The notes under the pieces were generated by a model. That model saw nothing but the letters and a program-made list of their open reading frames with translations. It had not been told where the DNA came from and ran no database searches. The translations under genes and the position numbers were made by a program. Source: Pseudorhizobium xiangyangii (GTDB taxonomy: Bacteria > Pseudomonadota > Alphaproteobacteria > Rhizobiales > Rhizobiaceae). Taken from it: DNA of 64,000 bases. Positions 43,401-52,174 of this stretch are shown one piece after another (position 1 is the first letter of the stretch; each line of letters begins with the position of its first letter). Location of the stretch: positions 62,001-126,000 of the forward strand of contig NZ_JAJAWH010000006.1 of NCBI RefSeq assembly GCF_020531965.1, given 5' to 3'.

Positions 43401-45904
43401 ACGCCGTCACCTCTGTCGGTGCCGAGGGTCCCGTCGATCCTGCGGGCGGATTGGTACCGCGATCCACGCGGGTGATGAATCTCGCCCGCTTCGTCACGCA
43501 GGCACGGCGCCGCAATCCTGATGACGTCGCTTTCGTCTGGGGTGAGCAGACATGGACCTGGACGGAATTCGAAGCACGGATCGATGCGATGGCCGCCGTC
43601 TTGCAGGAGCGCTACGGCGTGATGAAGGGCGACCGGATCCTGGTGCAGTCGCAGAACTGCAACCAGATGTTCGAGTCCATGTTCGCCTGCTTCCGGATTG
43701 GCGCGGTATGGGTGCCGACCAACTTTCGCCAGACCCCGGATGAGGTTGCCTACCTCGCCAAGGCGAGCGGCGCGACCGGCATGATCTGCAATGCATCCTT
43801 CCCGGATCATGCAAGGATCGTCACCAGTGAGAACCCACAGATTGGCTTCGTGATCGCTATCGGCGACGCTGGTTTTGGCCCGTCTTATGATGCGATCGTG
43901 AACGAATCGCAGGGCGCGAAACCGGCGGAGGCTGCCGTCTATCGCGATGATCCCTGCTGGTTCTTCTTCACCTCCGGCACGACTGGTCGACCGAAAGCCG
44001 CCGTCCTGACCCACGGGCAGATGGCCTTCGTGGTCAACAATCACCTTTGCGACCTCATGCCGGGCGTTGCGTCGGCCGATGCTTCGCTGGTCGTCGCGCC
44101 GCTTTCCCATGGAGCCGGCGTCCATCAACTGACGCAAGTGGCGCATGGGGTGAAGACCATTCTGCTGCCGACGGAGAAGTTCGATATCGATGCGGCGTGG
44201 GCGCTGATCGAGAAGTGGCGCGTATCGACCATGTTCACCGTCCCGACGATCCTGAAGATGCTGGTGGAGCATCCTTCGGTCGACCGGTACGATCACTCGT
44301 CGCTGCGCTATGTGATCTATGCGGGCGCGCCAATGTATCGCGAAGACCAGAAGCGCGCGCTGAAGGCTCTGGGGCCGGTGCTGGTGCAGTATTTCGGGCT
44401 TGGCGAAGTCACTGGCGCGATCACCGTTCAGCCACCCGCGCTCCATGCCGCTGGAGACGGCGATCACATCAAGCTCGGAACCTGTGGGTTCGAGCGCACG
44501 GGCATGCAAGTTTCCATACAGAACGATGCTGGGGAGGAAGTCGGCGCCAACGAGACCGGAGAAATCTGCTGTACCGGTCCGGCAGTCTTTGCGGGCTACT
44601 ATGACAATCCCGAGGCCAACGAAAAGGCTTTCCGCAACGGCTGGTTCCGCACCGGGGATCTCGGACATATGGACGAGGAGGGCTTCCTCTACATTACCGG
44701 GCGTGCGTCCGATATGTATATCTCGGGCGGCTCGAACGTCTATCCGCGCGAGATCGAGGAAAAGATCCTGACCCACGCGGCGATCAGCGAAGTGGCAGTT
44801 ATCGGCGTTCCCGATCCGCTGTGGGGAGAGATCGGCATCGCAGTATGCGTCGCCAGGACTGGTGCTGCGGTCGAGGAGGCAGAGTTGTCGGCCTTCCTGG
44901 ATGGCAAGATGGCGCGCTACAAGATGCCTAAGCGCTTTATCTTCTGGGATGCCCTGCCGAAATCTGCCTACGGCAAGATCACCAAAAAGATGATCCGCGA
45001 GGAACTGGAGCGGCGCGGCGCGCTGGTCAATGAACCGACTGATATGAAATCGCAGTCTGGGCGGCAGATCGTACACCCCGGACCCGTTGCCGAAGTCAGG
45101 CGTGAGGTCGCTCCCACGCAACTGGTGCCCATTGCCGGTGTGCTTAAGCCCGGCGAGACTTTCATGGCCGGCGTAGCCCGGGTTTTCTCCGAAGCTGGTT
45201 GCCACGGAGGCTTCCTGACCGTCGAGGGCGGGGCTTGCGATCCCTTCCGCTATGTCCTGCCCGCCTTCTCCCCGGATCAGGAACACGCGGCCTGGTACAG
45301 CGACACGTTCGCCCCTGCAGCCGGTGGTCGCTTCATTAAGGCGACGGCAATCGTCGGCGAGCGTGACGGTGCGCCCTTCCTGCACTGCCATGGCATTTGG
45401 GATACCGGGGAGGGCATACCCAGGATGGGACACGTGCTGCCCTTCGACAGCATTGTCAGCGAACCGATTAAGGTTCGGGGATACGGCAGCACTGACGCAA
45501 CCTTTGTATCCATTCCCGACCCGGAAACTAATTTTACGCTCTTCTCGGTCATGGGCGAGGGCCGTTCCGGTAGCGGGGTCCTTCTTCGCATCAGGCCGAA
45601 CGAGGACGTGTGCACGGCGGTGGAGGAGACGTGCAGTGAGTACGGCATTGAAAAGGCGCAGGTCTACGGGATCGGCAGCATCTTTGAGCCGAGCTTCGAG
45701 GATGGGCGCCGGATACCATGTCTTGCAACCGAGATCGCCATAGAGAACGGGCGCGTGGAGCAGGTTGCAGGTGGTCCGAAGGCCACGATCGATACTGCGG
45801 TAGTGGATGTCGAAGGCAAGACCTATCATGGGCGTCTCAAGCGCGGCGACAATCCTGTCGGCGTCACGTTCGAACTGGTCATCGTCGCGGGGGGAGTAGA
45901 CTGA
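43397..45904 (+). CDS. AMP-dependent acyl-CoA ligase fused to a C-terminal double PPC/DUF296-like region
   Basis: An 835-residue fusion. Residues about 25-540 form an ANL-superfamily acyl-CoA ligase: P-loop FFFTSGTTGRPKAAVLTH, APLSHGAGVHQ, QYFGLGEVTGAI, WFRTGDLGHMDEEGFLYITGR, and the catalytic Lys in LPKSAYGKITKKMIREEL. From about 555 the sequence is not ligase. It reads GVLKPGETFMAGVARVFSEAG, then FLHCHGIWDTGEGIPRMGHVLP, and a second unit with LLRIRPNEDVCTAVEETCSEYG, VYGIGSIFEP and a VGVTFELVIVAGG end. Both units resemble PPC (DUF296) domains; only the first keeps the HxH...GH residues that bind metal in that fold. The frame is continuous with no stop. It overlaps thiolase by 4 bases and the next SDR by 1. 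Confidence 0.88.
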   Translation: MNAVTSVGAEGPVDPAGGLVPRSTRVMNLARFVTQARRRNPDDVAFVWGEQTWTWTEFEARIDAMAAVLQERYGVMKGDRILVQSQNCNQMFESMFACFRIGAVWVPTNFRQTPDEVAYLAKASGATGMICNASFPDHARIVTSENPQIGFVIAIGDAGFGPSYDAIVNESQGAKPAEAAVYRDDPCWFFFTSGTTGRPKAAVLTHGQMAFVVNNHLCDLMPGVASADASLVVAPLSHGAGVHQLTQVAHGVKTILLPTEKFDIDAAWALIEKWRVSTMFTVPTILKMLVEHPSVDRYDHSSLRYVIYAGAPMYREDQKRALKALGPVLVQYFGLGEVTGAITVQPPALHAAGDGDHIKLGTCGFERTGMQVSIQNDAGEEVGANETGEICCTGPAVFAGYYDNPEANEKAFRNGWFRTGDLGHMDEEGFLYITGRASDMYISGGSNVYPREIEEKILTHAAISEVAVIGVPDPLWGEIGIAVCVARTGAAVEEAELSAFLDGKMARYKMPKRFIFWDALPKSAYGKITKKMIREELERRGALVNEPTDMKSQSGRQIVHPGPVAEVRREVAPTQLVPIAGVLKPGETFMAGVARVFSEAGCHGGFLTVEGGACDPFRYVLPAFSPDQEHAAWYSDTFAPAAGGRFIKATAIVGERDGAPFLHCHGIWDTGEGIPRMGHVLPFDSIVSEPIKVRGYGSTDATFVSIPDPETNFTLFSVMGEGRSGSGVLLRIRPNEDVCTAVEETCSEYGIEKAQVYGIGSIFEPSFEDGRRIPCLATEIAIENGRVEQVAGGPKATIDTAVVDVEGKTYHGRLKRGDNPVGVTFELVIVAGGVD

Positions 45905-46653
45905 TGCCTACAGCGAGTGTCGTGGTTACTGGGGCTGCGTCCGGCATCGGACTGGCTACCGTGAGGCTTCTGGCAGGAGCGGGCTGGCATGTCGTCGCCG
46001 CTGATCGGGATGAAGCAGCGCTGGAGAACCTGGCGGCAGATGAAGATCTGGCGATAACGCCGGTCCAATTGGACGTGACGAACGAGAAGGGGATTTCCGA
46101 GCTTGCCGTCCGTTGCCGCGCGCTCGGTTCCCCTTTGAAGGCATTGGTGAACAGTGCCGGTATCGCCGCCAATGACCGTTTTGCAGAGACCACCGCGGAA
46201 CAGATGCGGCGTGTCTATGAGGTCAACGTCATCGGGACCTTTCTGCTGTCGCAGGCGCTTGCTCCGATATTGCGTGACAATGGCGGTGGCTCGATCGTCC
46301 ATCTCGCCTCGGTCTCAGGCATCAAGGGCAATTTCGGCCGCTCTGCCTACGGCGCTTCCAAAGGAGCCGTGGTGACGCTGACCAGGATCATGGCGGTCGA
46401 ACTGGCGGGCGACCGCATCCGCGTCAATGCGATTGCGCCGGGACCGATCGAAACGCTGATGGTGAAGCAGATGCATACCGAGGTGACGCGCGAGGAGTGG
46501 CACCGGACGCTGCCGATGCGCCGATACGGGACGCCGGAGGAGGTCGCTGCGGCCATAGCGTTTCTCACCGACGAACGGCAGTCATCCTATGTGACGGGAC
46601 AGGTGCTATCCGTCGATGGCGGGTTCACCGCGGCCGGGCTGATGACGTCATAG
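45904..46653 (+). CDS. Short-chain dehydrogenase/reductase (SDR), FabG-like
   Basis: A 249-residue classical SDR: cofactor loop VVVTGAASGIGLATVRLL, ADRDEAALENL (Asp after strand two, NAD-type), LVNSAGIA for NNAG, and catalytic residues in IVHLASVSG and Y/K of AYGASKGAVVTLTRIMAVEL. The C-terminus, VTGQVLSVDGGF, is typical of FabG/3-hydroxyacyl-CoA dehydrogenase-like SDRs. Its ATG shares one base with the ligase stop (TGATG), and GGGGGGAG precedes it, so it is translated with the ligase. It probably oxidises a 3-hydroxyacyl-CoA formed by the ligase; this is inferred from context. Last gene of the cluster; the alpha-2-macroglobulin gene starts 78 bp later. Confidence 0.92.
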   Translation: MPTASVVVTGAASGIGLATVRLLAGAGWHVVAADRDEAALENLAADEDLAITPVQLDVTNEKGISELAVRCRALGSPLKALVNSAGIAANDRFAETTAEQMRRVYEVNVIGTFLLSQALAPILRDNGGGSIVHLASVSGIKGNFGRSAYGASKGAVVTLTRIMAVELAGDRIRVNAIAPGPIETLMVKQMHTEVTREEWHRTLPMRRYGTPEEVAAAIAFLTDERQSSYVTGQVLSVDGGFTAAGLMTS

Positions 46654-46731
46654 CGGCACCCGTGTTGCGTTGACATCCGGCTGGCAAAACAGAAGAGTGC
46701 CCTACGGTCGTCGGCGTTCTCGGGGGACATC

Positions 46732-49700
46732 ATGTCTAAGCGCACGGTACTCAATCTTTCGGCTATTTTCCTTTCCCTTGCGACACTTGTAATGCCGCTC
46801 GGCGCTGCAGAGCGAAAGGTTGAAACAACAGCCGACGGCGACTACTTCGGCTTCGACCTCCGTACCGTTCAGGATGTCTCTCAGGCACAGTGTGAGGCCG
46901 CATGTGTTGGTGACAATGCCTGCAAGGCCTTCACCTACAACACCAAGGCACAGTGGTGCTTTCTGAAGTCCGACTTCAATCAGCTCAATACCTTCCCCGG
47001 CGCCGTGGCCGGCAAGATAGTCGAGGTCGCCAATGAGCCCGATATCGGTGCGCCTCCTCACCTGAGCTTCCTGTCGGAGGATCTTGTTCGCCAGGCACGG
47101 GACTACAAGGCAAATCTTGCACTTGCCGACAATCAGCAAGGCTATGGTGCGGAAAACCTGAAGACGGTCGCGCAAGGCGAGCTTCTCGCCGGCAACCTGG
47201 ACAATGCGGTCTACAACTTCAAAGGCGCGCTTTCGATCACGCCGGATGATGGTGCGCTCTGGATAGAACTCTCCCGGGCCGCTGCAACTTCGGACAGCGG
47301 CGACATGGCGGGCGAAGCTGTAATGTCAGCCATCAACGGCTATCAATTGAGCCGGACCACTCAGGTTCGCGCCGACGCACTGGCAGTGCTCGCGGCAGGT
47401 CTCGAGAAGCAGCAGAACTACCGTCCTGCGTTGACCGCCTACAAGGACAGCCTCGCCCTCGTGACTGCGCAGACGGTGCAGGCGGCGTTTAACGATCTGC
47501 GCGAACGGCAAGGTTTCCGGGTCGTCGGCAATACGGTCGATGCGGATAGTGCCAATCCTCGGGCCTGCGTGCAGTTTTCCGAACCGCTCGTGAAGGCAGC
47601 AGACTACGCGCCCTTCGTGGTGCTGGATGGCGAGGCGCCCACGGCGCTCGAAGCCAAGGACAATCAGATCTGTATTGAAGGCCTCACGCACGGGCAGCGG
47701 CTGAAACTGTCGCTGCGCCGCGGCCTGCCGTCCTCGGTTGACGAAAATCTGGAAGCGCAGGTCGATCTTGACCTCTATGTGAAGGACCGTTCGCCGACGG
47801 TGCGTTTCACCGGTGATGCCTTTGTGCTGCCGTCGACGGCCCGGCGTGGCATCCCGGTCGTCTCGGTCAATACGGACAAAGCCGACCTGAAGCTCTACCG
47901 CATCGGCGACCGCAACATCGTCTCGCTTCTGACCAATTCGCAATTCCTGACACAGATGGACGGCTACGGCGCGTCAAGGATCGAGCAGGAAAGCGGCGAG
48001 CTTGTCTGGGAAGGGACGATCGATCTCGGCCAGGACCTCAACAAGGAAGTCATCACGAGTTTTCCGGTCGATGAAGCGCTGCCATCCCGCAAGCCCGGCG
48101 TGTATGCGATGACCGCTTCCGCTGCGAATGCGGTCAATCAGGAGTGGGAGAGCAAGGCAACCCAGTGGTTCGTCGTCTCCGATATCGGTCTTTCCACCTA
48201 TGCCGGCACGGATGGGCTCAACATCTTTGCGCGTTCGCTCGGTTCCGCAAAGCCGCTGGCTGGAATCGAACTTCAACTCCTTGCCAGGAACAACGAGGTC
48301 CTCGGTACGGCGACGACGGACGCGGACGGTCGCGCGACCTTTACGGCCGGCCTGATCCGCGGGACGGCTGCAATGGCGCCCGCCCTGGTTACCGCCAGGA
48401 ACGGTGACCAGGACTACGTTTTCCTCGATATGACACGCGCCGGCTTCGATCTCTCCGATCGCGGCGTAACCGGCAGGCCTGCGCCGGGCGCCATCGATAT
48501 TCTTGCGTGGACGGAACGCGGTATCTATCGGCCCGGAGAAACGGTGCATGCTACGGCCTTAGCGCGTGATGTCGATGCGAACGCCATCGACAGATTGCCG
48601 TTGACCTTCGTGGTTCTTCGTCCGGATGGCGTGGAAGACCGGCGAATGGTGGAGAATGGGTCTCTCGGTGGCTACACGCTCGGCCTGCCGCTACTCGAAA
48701 CGGCGATGCGCGGCACCTGGACGATGCAGATTTTCACCGACCCGAAAGGATCGCCCATCGGCGAGAAGTCGTTCCTGGTGGACGATTTCGTTCCAGATCG
48801 CATCGAGTTCGACATCACCAGTACGGCTGAGGAGTTAAGCCCCGCAACCGTGCTGCCCGTGGAGATCAATGGACGGTATCTCTACGGTGCACCGGCCGCA
48901 GGCCTTTCCCTGGAAGGGGAAGTTGTGCTGAAGCCGACGCGACAGAGCGAGGCATTCGCCGGCTACCAGTTTGGATTGACGGACGAGGAAGCGACCGAAG
49001 CGGTTCGCGTGCCGCTTGAGGAACTCCCGGATCTCGACGAAGACGGGAAGTCCATGCTGGAGGTATCGATCGACGAGGTGCCATCGACGACCCAGCTCAT
49101 CACCGCAGACATCGTCGTACGCATGCAGGAGGCGGGTGGACGGGCGGTCGAGCGGACCCTGTCGCTGCCGGTGAGATCGGAGACGTCAAAGATCGGCATC
49201 AAGCCTGAATTCTCGGGCGATCTGGCCGAGAATTCCGTTGCCGGTTTTCATCTGATCGCCGTGGACCCGGATGGCCGAAAGATCGATATGGCCGGCCTGT
49301 CCTGGAAGCTGTTGAAGGTCGAACAGGACTATCAGTGGTACCGCGAGGGAAGCGCCTGGCGCTACGAGCCCGTCACGCGCACCAGCCAGGTTTCCGACGG
49401 CAATGTTACGCTTACCGCAGACGGCGTCCAGCTCTCGATGCCCGTAACCTGGGGACGTTACCGGCTGGAGGTGGAGAGCAGCCAGGATGGCGGAACCGCC
49501 TCCAGTGTGGAGTTCGACGCAGGCTGGTTCGTCAGTGCCAGTTCGACGGAAACGCCGGATGCGCTGGAAATCGCGCTCGACAAGCAAAGCTATGCGGTTG
49601 GCGAGACGGCCAAGCTCAAGATTTCCTCCCGCTATGCCGGGGAGCTGGTGATTGCCGCGGGTGCGGAGGAACTGATTTCGGTCCAGACCGCCAGCCTCGG

Positions 49701-52173
49701 TGCAGATGGGGGTGAGGTGGAAATTCCCGTTACCGCTGATTGGGGCGCCGGCTCCTACATCACGGCCACGCTGTTCCGGCCAGGCGACGGACAGGAAAGC
49801 CGCATGCCGATGCGGGCAATCGGGATCACGTGGCTGAAGGTCGATCCGGCCGACCGGGACCTCGTTGTCACCGTCGACGCACCTGAGCAGACGCTGCCGC
49901 GACAGCCGCTCGACATTTCAGTTCAGGTGGCTGGTGCCGGTTTGGAGGAGGAGGCTTACGTCACGGCGGCCGCCGTGGATGTCGGCATTCTCAATCTGAC
50001 GCGTTACGAGCCGCCGGCCCCGGACGACTGGTATTTCGGCCAGCGACGCCTGGGCCTTGAAATCCGCGATCTCTACGGCCGCCTCATCGACGGTTCGCTT
50101 GGCGCCATGGGACGAATCCGCACGGGCGGCGACGGCGGCAGCATGGCACTGCAGGGTAAGCCGCCGACCGAAAAGCTGGTAGCTTTCTTCTCAGGCCCCG
50201 TTCGTCTCGACGCGGAAGGCAGGGCCAATGTGTCCTTCGATATTCCGCAGTTCAACGGGACAGCGCGCCTGATGGCTGTCGCGTGGACGAAGACCGGTGT
50301 CGGACACGCGGTCAGGGACGTGGTGATCCGCGACCCCATCGTCGTTACCGCAAGCTTGCCGCGTTTCCTGGCTCCTGGAGACGAGAGTAGCCTGCGCCTC
50401 GATATTGCCAACACGGATGCTCCGGCTGGAGATTATCAGCTCGAGATAGTCACCAGTGACGCCATTTCGTTCGAAGGGGATGCGGCCTCTACCGTCCGAC
50501 TGGAAGCGGGTGCAAAGAAGGACCTGACGTTGCCTTTGAAGGGTTTGGAGCCCGGCGATGGTCGCTTGACGCTCCGTCTTACCGGAGCCTCCGGTGTCTC
50601 TATCGAGCAGGTGGTGAGCATTCCGGTAAGGCCCGCGACATTGCCGATCACCGAACGCCGCGTGATCGCGCTTGCTCCCGGTAACAGCCTGATGGTGAGC
50701 GGGGACCTCCTGGCGGACAGTATTCTTCCGGGGGCATCGGTGAGCGTCAATGTCAGCCGGTCCAGTGCATTCGATATTCCTGCGCTGTTGATGAGTCTCG
50801 ACCGCTATCCTTACGGTTGCACCGAGCAGACGACCAGCCGCGCCTTGCCGCTGCTGTATCTGAGCGAGCTGGCAGTCAAGAATGGACTGGCCGATGACGC
50901 GGAGATCAAGCAGCGGGTGCAGGATGCGATCCATCGCATCCTGTCCAACCAGTCGTCGTCGGGAAGCTTTGGCCTCTGGGGACCGGCAGGCGGCGACCTG
51001 TGGCTCGATGCCTATGTAACCGACTTCCTCTCCCGCGCCCGGGAACAGGGCTATGAAGTGCCGGAGCGGGCGCTGGCACAATCACTTGAGAACCTCCAGA
51101 ATGCGCTCTCCTACACGACCAACGTCCGCGATCAGGGCAACGAGATCGCCTATGCGCTCTATGTCTTGTCCCGCAACAGGAAAGCCGCGATCAGTGATCT
51201 TCGTTACTACGCAGATACGATGCTGTCAGACTTCCCGACACCGCTTTCCAAGGCGCATATAGCAGCCTCGCTTGCGCTCTACGGTGACGCGCAGCGGTCG
51301 CGGAGCATCTTCGTCGATACGTTGGGCATGGCCGAGCAGTCGCAGATCCAAAAGGTGAGCCTCGCGCGCTCTGACTATGGCTCGGCGCTGCGTGATGGTG
51401 CCGCTGTTCTGGCAATTGCTGCAGAGAGCCGGCCGGTCCCGCCGATCGTGCCGGCGCTGGCCGATATCGTGGCCAGAGAGTGGGAGCAGAAGACCTATAC
51501 AAGTACGCAGGAACAGACCTGGATGCTTCTGGCGGCCAGGGCGCTTGACGCCGGCGACGATGATCTGGCGCTGGACGTGAATGGCACCGATCACAAGGGC
51601 ACGCTGATGACGAGAATGGCGGGCGAGGCCGTCCTCGGCCATCCGCTGACGGTCACCAACAACAGCGGGGATGCCCTTTCGGCGACGGTCACGACTGTCG
51701 CTGCACCTGTCCAGCCGCTACCGGCGGGCGGCGATGGCTTCGCCATAGACCGTAGCTACTACACGATGGACGGGGAGCCGGCGAACATCAGCGAGGCTCG
51801 ACAGAACGAACGGTATGTCGTGGTGCTGACAATTACCGAAACCAATGACTGGCCGTCCCGTATCCTGGTGCAGGATCTGTTGCCGGCCGGCTTCGAGATC
51901 GACAATCCGAGTATCGTCAACAGCGCCCAGCTGGCCAATTTTGATTGGGTCGGCGAGGTGTCGCCTGCACACACCGAGTTCCGCAACGATCGTTTTGTGG
52001 CGGCGTTCAACCGGAACAGCGGAGACAACCGGGAGATTACGCTGGCTTACGTCGTTCGGGCGGTGACGCCTGGCGTCTACGACCACCCAGCGGCTCAGGT
52101 CGAAGACATGTACCGTCCGCAATTGTCCGCGCGGACGGCGGCAGGACGCATGGAGGTCGTGGCGGCGCAATAA
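46732..52173 (+). CDS. Bacterial alpha-2-macroglobulin (YfhM-like) with N-terminal PAN/apple domain
   Basis: An 1813-residue periplasmic protease-trapping protein. Residues 1-26 form a Sec signal peptide (LATLVMPLGAA); no lipobox Cys follows, unlike the E. coli lipoprotein. A PAN/apple domain comes next (about 28-95; CEAACVGDNACKAFTY, WCFLKSDF), then a short TPR-like region (about 130-245) and a long series of macroglobulin domains (IYRPGETVHATALARD, FFSGPVRLDAEGRANVSFDI). The thioester motif is intact as C1363-T-E-Q1366 in YPYGCTEQTTS, followed by the alpha/alpha toroid (LWLDAYVTDFLSRARE) and a C-terminal receptor-like domain. It should link covalently to attacking proteases. pbpC follows after one base, as in the yfhM-pbpC pair of E. 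coli. Confidence 0.95.
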   Translation: MSKRTVLNLSAIFLSLATLVMPLGAAERKVETTADGDYFGFDLRTVQDVSQAQCEAACVGDNACKAFTYNTKAQWCFLKSDFNQLNTFPGAVAGKIVEVANEPDIGAPPHLSFLSEDLVRQARDYKANLALADNQQGYGAENLKTVAQGELLAGNLDNAVYNFKGALSITPDDGALWIELSRAAATSDSGDMAGEAVMSAINGYQLSRTTQVRADALAVLAAGLEKQQNYRPALTAYKDSLALVTAQTVQAAFNDLRERQGFRVVGNTVDADSANPRACVQFSEPLVKAADYAPFVVLDGEAPTALEAKDNQICIEGLTHGQRLKLSLRRGLPSSVDENLEAQVDLDLYVKDRSPTVRFTGDAFVLPSTARRGIPVVSVNTDKADLKLYRIGDRNIVSLLTNSQFLTQMDGYGASRIEQESGELVWEGTIDLGQDLNKEVITSFPVDEALPSRKPGVYAMTASAANAVNQEWESKATQWFVVSDIGLSTYAGTDGLNIFARSLGSAKPLAGIELQLLARNNEVLGTATTDADGRATFTAGLIRGTAAMAPALVTARNGDQDYVFLDMTRAGFDLSDRGVTGRPAPGAIDILAWTERGIYRPGETVHATALARDVDANAIDRLPLTFVVLRPDGVEDRRMVENGSLGGYTLGLPLLETAMRGTWTMQIFTDPKGSPIGEKSFLVDDFVPDRIEFDITSTAEELSPATVLPVEINGRYLYGAPAAGLSLEGEVVLKPTRQSEAFAGYQFGLTDEEATEAVRVPLEELPDLDEDGKSMLEVSIDEVPSTTQLITADIVVRMQEAGGRAVERTLSLPVRSETSKIGIKPEFSGDLAENSVAGFHLIAVDPDGRKIDMAGLSWKLLKVEQDYQWYREGSAWRYEPVTRTSQVSDGNVTLTADGVQLSMPVTWGRYRLEVESSQDGGTASSVEFDAGWFVSASSTETPDALEIALDKQSYAVGETAKLKISSRYAGELVIAAGAEELISVQTASLGADGGEVEIPVTADWGAGSYITATLFRPGDGQESRMPMRAIGITWLKVDPADRDLVVTVDAPEQTLPRQPLDISVQVAGAGLEEEAYVTAAAVDVGILNLTRYEPPAPDDWYFGQRRLGLEIRDLYGRLIDGSLGAMGRIRTGGDGGSMALQGKPPTEKLVAFFSGPVRLDAEGRANVSFDIPQFNGTARLMAVAWTKTGVGHAVRDVVIRDPIVVTASLPRFLAPGDESSLRLDIANTDAPAGDYQLEIVTSDAISFEGDAASTVRLEAGAKKDLTLPLKGLEPGDGRLTLRLTGASGVSIEQVVSIPVRPATLPITERRVIALAPGNSLMVSGDLLADSILPGASVSVNVSRSSAFDIPALLMSLDRYPYGCTEQTTSRALPLLYLSELAVKNGLADDAEIKQRVQDAIHRILSNQSSSGSFGLWGPAGGDLWLDAYVTDFLSRAREQGYEVPERALAQSLENLQNALSYTTNVRDQGNEIAYALYVLSRNRKAAISDLRYYADTMLSDFPTPLSKAHIAASLALYGDAQRSRSIFVDTLGMAEQSQIQKVSLARSDYGSALRDGAAVLAIAAESRPVPPIVPALADIVAREWEQKTYTSTQEQTWMLLAARALDAGDDDLALDVNGTDHKGTLMTRMAGEAVLGHPLTVTNNSGDALSATVTTVAAPVQPLPAGGDGFAIDRSYYTMDGEPANISEARQNERYVVVLTITETNDWPSRILVQDLLPAGFEIDNPSIVNSAQLANFDWVGEVSPAHTEFRNDRFVAAFNRNSGDNREITLAYVVRAVTPGVYDHPAAQVEDMYRPQLSARTAAGRMEVVAAQ

Positions 52174-52174
52174 G

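Noticed and set aside
43370-45829. 819-codon minus-strand open frame opposite the ligase-PPC gene
   Set aside because: The sense strand has complete ligase motifs and overlapping neighbours; the antisense product is Arg/His-rich without recognisable features.
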